A DNA stretch of 53,614 nucleotides, taken from Bacteroidota bacterium. Lineage in GTDB: Bacteria; Bacteroidota; Bacteroidia; UKL13-3. This document shows, piece after piece, positions 17,659 through 27,571 of the stretch. The translations under genes were made by a program, and so were the position numbers. Numbering within the stretch: position 1 is the stretch's first letter; each line of letters starts with the position of its first letter. The stretch spans positions 1-53,614 of the forward strand of contig JAIYAT010000011.1 in assembly GCA_027488905.1 (NCBI GenBank), read 5' to 3'. Under the pieces are notes generated by a model. It saw only the letters and a list, made by a program, of their open reading frames with translations. It searched no databases and was not told the origin of the DNA.

Positions 17659-20600
17659 TTATCTGTTAATTTTCATCAATTGCTCAACAACTGTTTGATT
17701 TTTAGTATCTGTAATTTTTACAAAGTAAGTACCTTCTGCAAGGTTACTTAAATCAAATGAACTTGCTTTTCCAGCAGGTTTAACCAACTGTGAAAGTTCT
17801 CTTCCGTTGATGTCAAAAATTACGATGCTAATCTCTAAATCAGATTCAAAAACCAATTGCTCTGCAAATGGATTAGGATAAACTTTTAATCCTTCAATGG
17901 CTGAAAGTTCTTTTACACCAACTGCAGAAAGTGTTACCGATAAAGTTGCAGTATCACCTTTACAAGCATTGGCATCTGTTTGTTGTACTTTAACTGAACC
18001 CGCATTACCTGTTGCAGCCCACTGTACGCTGATAGCATTGGTATTAGAACCTGAAGCTTGTGTACCATTGCTAATCCACCATTGGTAAGTAGAACCAGCA
18101 GCATTGGTAACTGAATAATTTTGAACGCTATTGTTAGCTGTGCTTGCAGGACCAGTTACAGTAATTGCAGCAGGCTTAGCATAAACTGCCATGTTTTTAG
18201 AAATTGAATCCACACAAGCATTAATATTAGTTGAAGCAACTAAACTTACTTTGTAATTACCTGCAGCAGCATAAGTAGCTTGACCGTTTTGTGTATTTGC
18301 TCTATTTCCATTACCATAATTCCAATTGTATGCAGTTGCATTAACCGAAGTATTGTTAAAGGTGAATGAGTTATTGTTGATACACTGAGTTGAATCATTC
18401 ACTGTATAAGCAGCAGTTGGACCTTTAGCAAAGGTTGGGTCTAAGGCAATCACGATGGTAGTTGCTTTGTTAAACACTACATTGTTACCAGCAGCATCCT
18501 TTTGAACAGTGGTATTAGAAGGTGAAGGACCTTGAATAGATAAGAACATGAAACGCTCATCTGGTGTTAGGGTCATACCAGTTGGCTCTGACTCTTTAGG
18601 TGTTGTCATGAAAATTTCAAGCTTAGGATTTGCTTGCGTATGACCAGCTTTTACTAACCAAATATGGTCACGGCTACCATCTTGCAATACATATAAGTTA
18701 CCTCTGCTGTCAAAAGTTAAGTTGTCATTACCACCACCCCAATCTTCAGAAACGATGCCTTCTGCAGTTGTTATTCTATATGATTTACCACCAACATAAG
18801 TTTCAAACTCACTTACTGTATTTCCATTGTCTTTAAATCTGTAAGTTCTGTTATTTCCTTTTGCAGTAAAGTAAATTTTGTTGTCAACCGGATTGATTTC
18901 AACATCTTCTACTCCACTGAATGGTGTTGCTCCAAGTGTGGCAGCAATGCCTCTTGTAGTATTTCTTTCAGTTTGTGTTGTATTAGGAACTTGCACCCAA
19001 ACTCCCACAGTTGAGCGAGGCTCGAAGTTTTGCAAGGTGCTATCTAATTTTAAAACATAAATAGTACCAGAAGAAAGATCCATTTTATTGTTTGCAACAA
19101 ACTTGTAAACATTGCCACTACCAGCATCTTCGCCATAGTATGCAGTAAGACTATCATTCTTGAAACAAACATTCTCATGCGACATGCGTCCCATTGCCCA
19201 AAGCTTTTGCGCTTTGCCATTGGCTTGTTGTTTGATTTTTTTAGTTCTTGGATCAATTTCTACCATCCATCCTAAATCGTTGTAACCATCGTTATTTGCA
19301 TCGCTAACCGTGTAAGTCTCTTCGCAAGTTACTGAAGTTTCCCATGGTGTAATACCTCCAGAACAATTGGCAGCAGTTAATACCACATCTGTGAAATCAA
19401 TCGCTCTAGAACTATCAACTACCCAAATACCTAATTTACAATCGAAACGTAAATCTAATAAAGATACTGAACCAGGGCCAGTTTCATGGTTAATGGCTAA
19501 CCAACCTGATAAGCTACTGCCTCTGTTTGGAATATAACCTGTAAAGTCATTTGAACCTAAAGCCACACCTGAACCAACAGTATAAGGTTGTCCTTGTTCA
19601 AATATTTTTTGGAAAGCATGTACCGATGGAAAACCAACTGAATCTACCTTTTCTATTGGTAAAATTGAACCAAAACAGCTAATGTATGAATCGTTTGGAC
19701 CATTGCAACCCAATGCTGGCGCATTTGCACGCATGGTTCTGTTTACGATTTCAATGTCAAAACTCATATCGTTTGCGTTTGAACCATTGTGAAGTTCTAC
19801 AGCAACCACATTCTTACCATTTCTAAAGGCCGTTTTAGGAATATCAAAAGAATATTTAACCATTTCTTTCATTCCTTCTACATTGGCTGTTGCCAAAGTA
19901 TTACTATCTACGTTAGTTGCTGGCAAGTTTCTTCTTAATACTTCCACCCCATTTACAAAAACCAAAGCTCCATCATCGCAGGTAAGGTTTAATTCTAAAG
20001 TATCTGCTAAGGTTGAAACATTGCTTACATTGATAACTTTTCTAAACCAAGCTGTTGTTAGGTTTGTATCTGTTTTTGTAGCCACAAATGCATCGCCATA
20101 TCCTAATGGAGCAGCACCACTTTTCCAAGTAGAATCTACATTCAAAGTATCTTTCCAAAGGTTTGAAGGCTTCATTTTTTTATCCCAGAAATACCAAGAT
20201 TGTTTGTTAGCTACTGGAAAGTTTGTTACAGTTAATGGGGTAAAATTACCACCACCTGTGCCACCACCACCAGATGTTCCACCAAGATAGTTAACCACCA
20301 ACATTGGCGCTTTAGGTGCATCTCCATCAAATGATTCTACTTCACGTGTACCTGTACCTTTGATATAAAATGCCATTGCATTTCCAGGTGCCCAACCACC
20401 ACGGTTTACTATGTTTTGAACCAAATTTTTAAGGTCAGCAGTTCTTTGATCTACACCTGCTGTACCTACTACATTCCAACCTGTACCACCAACAGCCCAA
20501 TAAACTGAATCTGTTGATTTAGCTCTGTTTGTTAAAAAGAACTTAGCAGTATCAAACGGACTTGCATTATCCGAAGGTTCGTTTCTGATTACAACATTAC

Positions 20601-22086
20601 ATGGATCTGAGTTCTTAGCAGTTGCATCTACTGTAAATTGAATGTATGCACTTTGAATTTGTGCACCATTAGGAATTTGTAAACCTGTAAATCTTAAACC
20701 CACTAACTGAGGATCTACAGTAGTGCTTTCCCAACCAAATTCTAAGTCAGAACTATTATAATCTATGTCACCTAACCCTTTGGTTTGTGTTGGTGGACCT
20801 GCAATCCATTCTTCTAAATCATCAAACATGGCATCAATGCGTTTGCTAACGGCGGTAACTGGAATATATTCAATTACTAACTGTGCAGCTTTAGGTGCAT
20901 CGCCATCAAAAGATTCAACTTCTCTTGTTCCAGTTCCATTTAAAAAGAAGGCCATTGCATTTCCGCTGTTCCAACCATTGCGGTTAACAATTTGTTGAAC
21001 CAATGCAGCTAAGTTAGGCGTGCGTTGATCAACACCTGCAGAACCAACTGTTGTCCAACCTGCACCACCCACTGACCAATAAACAGAATCTGTAGATTTT
21101 GCTCTGTTGGTTAAATGAAAGGCATTACTATCAAAAGTAGCTGGATTATCTGAAGGTTGGTAACGAATCACCACATTACAAGGATCTGAATTTTTTGAAG
21201 TTGCATCTACTGTAAATTGGATATAAGCATTTTTAATTACAGAGCCTTTAGGGATGTTAATGCTTTGAAACCTTAATCCTACCAATTGAGGATCTGTTGT
21301 TGTACTTTCCCATCCAAATTCTAAGTCAGAACTATTCCAGTCAATACCACCAACAGTTTTAGTTTGGGTTGGTGGACCAGCAATCCACTCTTCAATATCA
21401 TCAAAGGCAGCACTAACTCTTGTAGAAAAAACTACCGGTTGAATGTATTCTATAACTAATTGAGGAGCTTTTGGCGCATCACCATCAAATGATTCTACTT
21501 CTCTGGTTCCAGTTCCATTTAAAAAGAAAGCCATTGCGTTTCCGCTAGCCCATCCATTGCGGTTAACCAATTGTTGAACCAAAGCTGCCAAGTTTGGCGT
21601 GCGTTGATCAACACCTGCAGAACCTACCACGTTCCAACCTGTACCACCTACTGCCCAAAATACTGAGTCAGTTGATTTTGTTCTGTTTGTTAAATGAAAA
21701 GCATTACTATCAAAAACGATTGGATTATCGTTTGGTTCAACACGAATGCTAACATTACAAGGGTCTGAATTTTTTGAAGTAGCATCTACCGTAAATTGAA
21801 TATATGCTTTAGTAATGATAGCACCTTTAGGGATAGTGATATTTGTAAAGCGTAAGCCCACTAATTGAGGATCTGCAGTAGTGCTTTCCCATCCAAATTC
21901 TAGGTCAGAGCTATTCCAATCGATAGCACCAACTTGTTTGGTTTGTGTAGGTGGGCCAGCAATCCACTCCTCCATATCATTGAAGGCTGAGTTAATTCTG
22001 GTAGAAAATACTGTTTGTGCTTGGGCGTAAAAGTTTAGGGAAACTAAAAACCCAATCATAAATAAGGATTTGTAAATACTTTTCAT
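17659..22086 (-). CDS. PhoX/DUF839-like secreted protein with triple N-terminal repeat and T9SS type A signal
   Basis: 1475 residues. Signal peptide to about residue 24. Three near-identical ~195-residue modules follow (about 26-217, 218-411, 412-605), each with EEWIAGPPTQTK, SSDLEFGWEST, DPQLVGLRF and 'GTGTREVESFDGDAPKA'. A Gly-rich linker then leads to a beta-sandwich-like region ('DDGALVFVNGVEVLRRN'). The PhoX/DUF839 region (about 790-1220) carries 'AINHETGPGS', 'TCEETYTVSD', 'GRMSHENVCF' and 'GVEDVEIN', matching Ca/Fe-dependent PhoX alkaline phosphatases. Next come a PKD-type domain ('YNWNYGNGNRANTQNG') and a C-terminal type A sorting domain ('VYPNPFAEQLVFES' ... 'LSNLAEGTYFVKI'). Predicted to be exported by T9SS and surface-attached or released. 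Phosphatase activity is inferred. Confidence 0.85.
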   Translation of the reverse strand: MKSIYKSLFMIGFLVSLNFYAQAQTVFSTRINSAFNDMEEWIAGPPTQTKQVGAIDWNSSDLEFGWESTTADPQLVGLRFTNITIPKGAIITKAYIQFTVDATSKNSDPCNVSIRVEPNDNPIVFDSNAFHLTNRTKSTDSVFWAVGGTGWNVVGSAGVDQRTPNLAALVQQLVNRNGWASGNAMAFFLNGTGTREVESFDGDAPKAPQLVIEYIQPVVFSTRVSAAFDDIEEWIAGPPTQTKTVGGIDWNSSDLEFGWESTTTDPQLVGLRFQSINIPKGSVIKNAYIQFTVDATSKNSDPCNVVIRYQPSDNPATFDSNAFHLTNRAKSTDSVYWSVGGAGWTTVGSAGVDQRTPNLAALVQQIVNRNGWNSGNAMAFFLNGTGTREVESFDGDAPKAAQLVIEYIPVTAVSKRIDAMFDDLEEWIAGPPTQTKGLGDIDYNSSDLEFGWESTTVDPQLVGLRFTGLQIPNGAQIQSAYIQFTVDATAKNSDPCNVVIRNEPSDNASPFDTAKFFLTNRAKSTDSVYWAVGGTGWNVVGTAGVDQRTADLKNLVQNIVNRGGWAPGNAMAFYIKGTGTREVESFDGDAPKAPMLVVNYLGGTSGGGGTGGGNFTPLTVTNFPVANKQSWYFWDKKMKPSNLWKDTLNVDSTWKSGAAPLGYGDAFVATKTDTNLTTAWFRKVINVSNVSTLADTLELNLTCDDGALVFVNGVEVLRRNLPATNVDSNTLATANVEGMKEMVKYSFDIPKTAFRNGKNVVAVELHNGSNANDMSFDIEIVNRTMRANAPALGCNGPNDSYISCFGSILPIEKVDSVGFPSVHAFQKIFEQGQPYTVGSGVALGSNDFTGYIPNRGSSLSGWLAINHETGPGSVSLLDLRFDCKLGIWVVDSSRAIDFTDVVLTAANCSGGITPWETSVTCEETYTVSDANNDGYNDLGWMVEIDPRTKKIKQQANGKAQKLWAMGRMSHENVCFKNDSLTAYYGEDAGSGNVYKFVANNKMDLSSGTIYVLKLDSTLQNFEPRSTVGVWVQVPNTTQTERNTTRGIAATLGATPFSGVEDVEINPVDNKIYFTAKGNNRTYRFKDNGNTVSEFETYVGGKSYRITTAEGIVSEDWGGGNDNLTFDSRGNLYVLQDGSRDHIWLVKAGHTQANPKLEIFMTTPKESEPTGMTLTPDERFMFLSIQGPSPSNTTVQKDAAGNNVVFNKATTIVIALDPTFAKGPTAAYTVNDSTQCINNNSFTFNNTSVNATAYNWNYGNGNRANTQNGQATYAAAGNYKVSLVASTNINACVDSISKNMAVYAKPAAITVTGPASTANNSVQNYSVTNAAGSTYQWWISNGTQASGSNTNAISVQWAATGNAGSVKVQQTDANACKGDTATLSVTLSAVGVKELSAIEGLKVYPNPFAEQLVFESDLEISIVIFDINGRELSQLVKPAGKASSFDLSNLAEGTYFVKITDTKNQTVVEQLMKINR
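20290..22030 (-). repeat. Three tandem in-frame ~580-bp coding repeats
   Basis: The three N-terminal modules of the PhoX-like protein are recognisable also as DNA. Segments such as the one reading (on +) 'ccaccaactt..aatccatt' recur at about 20760-20820, 21340-21400 and 21930-21975, and GATCTGAATTTTT-like segments recur at matching offsets. Copies have diverged at synonymous sites, so this is an old duplication, not an assembly artefact. Confidence 0.8.
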
Positions 22087-22100
22087 GTTATATTAATTTC

Positions 22101-22119
22101 TTCAAATAAAGTATTTGAA
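22101..22119. promoter_or_regulatory. Perfect inverted repeat upstream of the PhoX-like gene
   Basis: TTCAAATA (22101-22108), a 3-bp spacer, then TATTTGAA (22112-22119): a perfect 19-bp dyad 14 bp upstream of the PhoX-like start codon. Position and symmetry suit a dimeric regulator site, but no regulator is identified and AT-rich dyads occur by chance. Confidence 0.35.
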
Positions 22120-22297
22120 TTTTCTTATTAAGTAATTGTAATGTTAAATTAATGTTGCCAAAAACACCCCTTAACATTACCTAAATATTATGCATTTGTT
22201 AATTACAGGCCTTCCTCTTAATATCTAGTAGAAAGATAAGTTTACTAGATATAAATTAATAAAGCTTATACCTTATTATAGCTCTTCTTCAATTCCA

Positions 22298-22329
22298 TTT
22301 GGAAAAAACTTTATTAAAAGATATTTTAC
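22298..22329 (+). promoter_or_regulatory. Possible Bacteroidota-type promoter for the TPR/MORN gene
   Basis: TTTG at 22298-22301 and TATTTTAC at 22322-22329 are spaced by 20 bp, as expected for -33 TTG and -7 TAnnTTTG, about 30 bp before ATG 22360. The -7 element has two mismatches, so this is tentative. Confidence 0.3.
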
Positions 22330-22359
22330 GCACTATTATAAACCAACATCATACAACCC

Positions 22360-25300
22360 ATGAAAAAGCTTTTAATCCTCATCACTTTTCTTTTTATCAA
22401 CTTTCTTGCAAAAAGCCAAGCTACTATTGAGCTTATCAATTCTCAGGAAGTTGTTTTAAAAGCCTTCGAACATTTTGAAAAAGAAGAATATGAAAAGGCC
22501 ATTCGTGAATATCGTAGAGTGCCACAAGGAGATACAAATTATTTTATTGCACAATATGAAGTAACCTATGCCATGTATTTGCAAGAGCGTTACGAGGAGG
22601 CCATTCAAGAATCTCGCCGATTGATTTATGAGGGCACCGACCAAATGAATCAGTATAATATTTTAGGTTCAGCCTTAGATGAAATAAAAAAATATGACGA
22701 GTCGATTGAAGTTTATAACATGGCTTTGAAACGTTTTCCTTACAGCACCAATCTACTGCTAAACAAAGGCATTGTGTATGAAAGAAAAAAGGATGTAAAG
22801 GCAGCATGGAACACGTATATGGAATTACTAAGTATTTCACCAAGTTTTCCATCCGCACATTTAAGGTTGGCTAAACTGGCAGAAAGTGAAGGTAAGTTTA
22901 CCCAAGCCATTATGGCCTATACCATTTTTTTAATGCTTGAACCAAGCAGCAAAAGGAGTTTGGGAGTAGTTTCTGATTTCAATAAACTTTGCGACAACAG
23001 CTCTCAAATCCTTAACTCCTCTAAAAATCCAATTTTAAAAAGTGAGTTTGAAGATTTGGATTTCCTGATTGGAAATCAAATTGCCTTGAATGATAAATAT
23101 ATAATTCCTGGGAAACAGCAATTTCCTATGAACAAACAATTGCACTTGGTTTTTGAGAAAGCTGCCTCATCCGTGAAAGAAGAAGGATTTTATACCAAGT
23201 TTTACTTACCATTTTTTAAAGACTTTCTTAAAACACAAGATTTTGTAAGCTTTAACTTATTGCTATTGGCCAGCAGTGACAATGAAAAAATTGAAAAAGA
23301 AGTAAAGTCAAAAATTGATGCCATTAAGAAATGCAGAGAGGCCTGCTTAAAGGTATTTCAAGACCAACATGATGTTAAGCCGTTTAATTGGAATGGCAAA
23401 AATTTGTCTTTAAGTTACTTCTATTATGATGGGTTCAATCCAGAAGCTTATGGCAATTTAAACAAAGAGGGCAAAACCATTGGAACGTTTATTTATTTCG
23501 ACGAAGAAGGTTATATAGATGTCATTGGCAATTTTGACAATGCTGGTAATCGCGATGGAAAATGGTATTATTTTGATAGCAAAGGCGACACCACCAGAGT
23601 ATTTAGTTACAAAGCAGGTAAGCTCAATGGCCCTTATCGATTCTTTAAAAACGGCTTCTTAAGTGAAACAGGTAGTTATGTTGATGAATTGGTGGAAGGT
23701 GAAGTGTTGGCCTATTATGCTGATGGTGCTGTATCGAATAAACAATATTATAAAAACGACCTAAGAGAAGGAAAATCTATTGAATACTACCCAAGTGGGG
23801 GTATAAAAAGTGATTACGCTTATGTGAAAGGCGAAATTGAAGGAGAAGCAAAAGACTACTATGCACATGGACAGCTAAAAGAAGTAGCCCAATACAAAGC
23901 AGGGAAAATTACAGGTATCTATAAAGAATACTGGGAAAATAAGAACCTAAGAAAGGAGTGTAATTTTAGTAACGGCATTCTGGAAGGTCCTTATAAAACC
24001 TATTTTATCAACGGACAACTAGAGCAAGAAGGAATTGCTGCCAAAGGTGAAATGTCTGGTAAATGGCTAAAATATTATAGCAATGGAAAACTAAAGGTAC
24101 AATCCAACTTAGATGAAAACGGTAAAGTAAATGGCGATGAAATTGGATTTGACCATGCAGGAAAACAGTTTAGGTTCGACACCTACGCAAAAGGTGAATG
24201 GAAATCGGTTAAGTTTTATGATAAATATGGCAAGGTTTTTTACGAAAACAAAATCTCCCGCTCTGGCACTCCTGTAGTGCTATATAATAACTACAGAGAT
24301 AAGACAGCAGAAGGATTATTTAAAGACGATAATCGCCAAGGTGAATGGAAATTCTATAATGCAAATGGCGTAGTTAATTCAATAGAGGTTTATGAGAAAG
24401 GGCAGTTAGAAGGGTTTATTACAAATTATTTAGATAAGGACCTTATTAGCTCAACCATTAATTATAAAGCAGGTGAATATGACGGCTTGTACACCGCTTA
24501 TTATTCAAATGGAAAAGTAAAAACCCAAGGACATTATATGAATGGCGAGCGCTTTGGTATTTGGAAAAACTATGAAGTGAATGGAGCTGTTGAAAACCAA
24601 TATTTTTACTTTGCCGACAATAAAAAAGATTGGGGGTATGAATTTCTATCTAATGGCAAATACTATAAAAAGTATAAATATGTTAGAGGCATCTTAAGAG
24701 AGGTTCACCATTGCGATACCAACGGAGTTAGCATCGACTCTGCCACTTTTCCAACTGGAACAGCTAGGTTTAGTCTAAAAGGTTTAAGTGGCAAAAAAGT
24801 ATATGAAGGCGGCTTCTTAAATGGCTATGCTCATGGCAAAGCCACTTGGTACTTTCCTAATGGGAAAATCAATGAGCAAGGAGAATACTTTGAAGGTGAC
24901 TCTCATGGAGATTGGCTTGTTTTTCATCCTAATGGAAAGGTTAAAAGAAAGTATTTTAAATATTACGGATACAGCACTGGCACTTGGGAAGACTATAATT
25001 ATTTTGGCGAACCTATTGGAAAATTTGATTATAAAGATGGCTTAAGTCATGGCAAAAATACTTGGCTATACAACGACGGTAAAGTAGAATCTGAAATTGG
25101 CTTTTATGAAGACGAAAAACATGGGGAGTCTAAATATTATGCAACTTCTGGAGAACTCAGAGAAGTGCGTTATTTCTCTTATGGCAGATTGATTGGGTAT
25201 AGCTACCAGGATAAAACAAATAAACTTAAAGACACCATTTTTACCCCTAATGGCGATGGTGTGATTAAGGCATTTTATGCCAATGGAAACCCAAGTACCA

Positions 25301-25632
25301 CCTATGAAATGCGCAATGGCACCTATCACAATGAATACAAAATATTTCATCCCAATGGTACTTTGCAAGAGGAAAGATTCTATGCCAATGGCAATGAAAT
25401 TAAGCCAACCAAAACCTATTTCAATACAGGCAAAATCATGCGTATAGAACCTTATTTAATGGGAGATCTACATGGCGAAGTTTTAGAATACCATAGCAAT
25501 GGCAACCTTAAAATGAAGGAAAACTATGTAAATGGTTACAAAGAAGGACTTTGCGAATACTTTGATGCTACTGGCAAACGCCTAGGTGCTTATTTTTATA
25601 ATCATGGAGAACTCATTACCATAATTCAATAA
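22360..25632 (+). CDS. Secreted TPR plus MORN-like (YwqK-type) repeat protein
   Basis: 1090 residues with a signal peptide (MKKLLILITFLFINFLAKSQA). Residues ~25-200 are tetratricopeptide repeats ('AFEHFEKEEYEKAIREYRRVP', 'NQYNILGSALDEIKKYDESIEVYNMAL', 'INLLLNKGIVYERKKD'-like helices). From ~385 to the end is a long array of ~23-25-residue units of the type 'G.W..Y..NGK....Y..G...G', for example 'YYADGAVSNKQYYKNDLREGKS' and 'YYSNGKVKTQGHYMNGERFGIW'. This is the MORN-repeat variant also found in YwqK-type proteins. Likely periplasmic or surface; binding partner unknown. It heads a same-strand run with two DUF3857 proteins, a TPR protein and mnmE, with gaps of 2-6 bp. Confidence 0.82.
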   Translation: MKKLLILITFLFINFLAKSQATIELINSQEVVLKAFEHFEKEEYEKAIREYRRVPQGDTNYFIAQYEVTYAMYLQERYEEAIQESRRLIYEGTDQMNQYNILGSALDEIKKYDESIEVYNMALKRFPYSTNLLLNKGIVYERKKDVKAAWNTYMELLSISPSFPSAHLRLAKLAESEGKFTQAIMAYTIFLMLEPSSKRSLGVVSDFNKLCDNSSQILNSSKNPILKSEFEDLDFLIGNQIALNDKYIIPGKQQFPMNKQLHLVFEKAASSVKEEGFYTKFYLPFFKDFLKTQDFVSFNLLLLASSDNEKIEKEVKSKIDAIKKCREACLKVFQDQHDVKPFNWNGKNLSLSYFYYDGFNPEAYGNLNKEGKTIGTFIYFDEEGYIDVIGNFDNAGNRDGKWYYFDSKGDTTRVFSYKAGKLNGPYRFFKNGFLSETGSYVDELVEGEVLAYYADGAVSNKQYYKNDLREGKSIEYYPSGGIKSDYAYVKGEIEGEAKDYYAHGQLKEVAQYKAGKITGIYKEYWENKNLRKECNFSNGILEGPYKTYFINGQLEQEGIAAKGEMSGKWLKYYSNGKLKVQSNLDENGKVNGDEIGFDHAGKQFRFDTYAKGEWKSVKFYDKYGKVFYENKISRSGTPVVLYNNYRDKTAEGLFKDDNRQGEWKFYNANGVVNSIEVYEKGQLEGFITNYLDKDLISSTINYKAGEYDGLYTAYYSNGKVKTQGHYMNGERFGIWKNYEVNGAVENQYFYFADNKKDWGYEFLSNGKYYKKYKYVRGILREVHHCDTNGVSIDSATFPTGTARFSLKGLSGKKVYEGGFLNGYAHGKATWYFPNGKINEQGEYFEGDSHGDWLVFHPNGKVKRKYFKYYGYSTGTWEDYNYFGEPIGKFDYKDGLSHGKNTWLYNDGKVESEIGFYEDEKHGESKYYATSGELREVRYFSYGRLIGYSYQDKTNKLKDTIFTPNGDGVIKAFYANGNPSTTYEMRNGTYHNEYKIFHPNGTLQEERFYANGNEIKPTKTYFNTGKIMRIEPYLMGDLHGEVLEYHSNGNLKMKENYVNGYKEGLCEYFDATGKRLGAYFYNHGELITIIQ

Positions 25633-25638
25633 TTATTC

Positions 25639-27567
25639 ATGCACTATTCTAAAGCCTGTTTTTTAATTCTTATCACTTTTTCTTTTTTCGGTTTGAACCT
25701 AAATGCGCAAGCAATGGAGGACTACACACGCCTGAAAGAAAAATACCCAAATGCAAAAGTTGTTTGCACAGAACAAGCTGCTGATGTAAGCCTAAAACTA
25801 GAAAAGGGTGAACCCAAAGTATATTATACCACGCGTGAAGAATTCTTCTACCTAGATGACAATAACAGCGGGTATACCAAACGCTCTATTCATTTTTCTG
25901 GGTTTTATGCCTTGGTTTCTTATAAAGCAATCCTCTACTCGCCTAATGGTAAGAATTATAAAAAGGAAGAAATAAAAGACTTTAAGGTAAATGATTTTGT
26001 AAACAACAATATTTTCCATGACGATTCAAAAGAGCTAAGCTTCCGTTTTCTACTCATCGAGAAAGGTGCAAAAACAGTAATAGAAACTACTTATGAAATT
26101 AAGGATTTACACATGATGCCTAAATTCTCTGTTTCTCCTTATTTCGATTATGACCATGTTTCTTTTAAAGTAAATCATCCTAGTTCTTTTGCGATTGCCA
26201 TGGATACTTTTCGCCTGCATCTTATCAATTTCAACTTTCAATCGGTTCAAAAAGGAAACAATACTTCTTTATCTTGGGAAGGCAGCTCAGCAAAAAGATT
26301 AGAATTTGAAGGAGACGGACCAGAGTCTGAATACCTTTCTACACAAATACATGTGCGCATAAAATCTTATGAGGGCAAGCAAGGAAAGGTAAATGTGCTT
26401 GGCAACTTAGACGATTTGTACCGTTGGAATTGCAATTTCTTAAAGGAAACTTTTGAACCCGCAGAAAAATACAAATCGCTCAGTGATTCCATTGTTAAAA
26501 ACGAAACAGATACCCTCAAAAAAATTGCAGCCATCTTCTCTTGGGTTCAAACCAACATAAGATACATTGCTTTGGAAGCTGGCTATGCGGGGTTAATTCC
26601 GGCCAAAGCCAGCATAGTTTTGCAAGAACGCTATGGCGATTGCAAAGGGATGTCGAACATGTTGTATAACCTGTTGAGAAGTCAGCAATTGCCAGCGCAT
26701 TTGGTTTGGATAGGCAGTAGATCTCTTCCCTATAAATACACCGAACTACCCACACCCAATACAGACAACCACATGATTTGCGCCGTAAAGCATCAAGGTA
26801 AATTTATCTTCCTAGATGCCACAGCTAGCAATCTTCCTTTTGGCATGCCTTCTGGGTTTATACAAGGCAAAGAGGCCATGATTGGGCTTGAGGATTGCGA
26901 ACATTATGCCATTGAAACCGTTCCAGAAGTTGATCCTTTACAAAATTTAACCCTCGATTCTTGCTATATAAAACTCAACGGAAAAAGTATTTCGGGCAGC
27001 GGCAAAGTAACCTTAACAGGCTATAAGCGCGTGAACTTTATTGACAGAATGAGCGAACGCAATTATAACTTCTTGCTCAAACAATGTCGTGGTTATCTGC
27101 TTAAAGGCAGCAACAGGTTTACCATTGATACAGTTTGGTTGGAGCACTTAGAAGATAAGAACAAACCTCTTTACATTCATTATAAATTTAGTTTGCCAGA
27201 ATATGCGATAGTTGCTGATAATGAACTTTTCATTAACCTCAATTTAGAGAAAGTTGGCAGCCCTTCCAAGATTGACGCCAAAAGAAATGTGCCATTAGAA
27301 TACAATTACAAACGCCGCAATGAATACGTAGTTTGCCTAGAAATAGACCCGCTATGGCAAGTTAATTATATTCCAAAAAACGTAAGTTGGGAAAAAGAAT
27401 CTTTTAAATACGAAGTTCAATATCAAAAACAACAAAACCTTTTGATACGTCGTGAGCTGCAACAAGAAAGCACTTTGATGCTGTATCCAAACCAATTCTC
27501 CATTTATAATACCATGGTAGAAGCCATTCAAAAATCATATGCCGAACAAACCATTATTAAACAATAA
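25639..27567 (+). CDS. DUF3857 / transglutaminase-like protein, catalytic triad intact
   Basis: 642 residues with a signal peptide ending near 'FGLNLNAQA'. The N-terminal ~250 residues are a DUF3857 beta domain. The transglutaminase-like core has 'WVQTNIRYIALEAGYAGLIP', Cys335 in YGDCKGMS, His378 in NHMIC and Asp393 in FLDAT, so the papain-like triad is complete. A C-terminal beta domain follows. Predicted to act outside the inner membrane as a protease, transglutaminase or amidase; the substrate is unknown. The gene begins 6 bp after the MORN gene and ends 4 bp before a second DUF3857 gene whose core is degenerate. It contains two copies of the over-represented 10-mer (25690 and 26544). Confidence 0.85.
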   Translation: MHYSKACFLILITFSFFGLNLNAQAMEDYTRLKEKYPNAKVVCTEQAADVSLKLEKGEPKVYYTTREEFFYLDDNNSGYTKRSIHFSGFYALVSYKAILYSPNGKNYKKEEIKDFKVNDFVNNNIFHDDSKELSFRFLLIEKGAKTVIETTYEIKDLHMMPKFSVSPYFDYDHVSFKVNHPSSFAIAMDTFRLHLINFNFQSVQKGNNTSLSWEGSSAKRLEFEGDGPESEYLSTQIHVRIKSYEGKQGKVNVLGNLDDLYRWNCNFLKETFEPAEKYKSLSDSIVKNETDTLKKIAAIFSWVQTNIRYIALEAGYAGLIPAKASIVLQERYGDCKGMSNMLYNLLRSQQLPAHLVWIGSRSLPYKYTELPTPNTDNHMICAVKHQGKFIFLDATASNLPFGMPSGFIQGKEAMIGLEDCEHYAIETVPEVDPLQNLTLDSCYIKLNGKSISGSGKVTLTGYKRVNFIDRMSERNYNFLLKQCRGYLLKGSNRFTIDTVWLEHLEDKNKPLYIHYKFSLPEYAIVADNELFINLNLEKVGSPSKIDAKRNVPLEYNYKRRNEYVVCLEIDPLWQVNYIPKNVSWEKESFKYEVQYQKQQNLLIRRELQQESTLMLYPNQFSIYNTMVEAIQKSYAEQTIIKQ

Positions 27568-27571
27568 ACCC

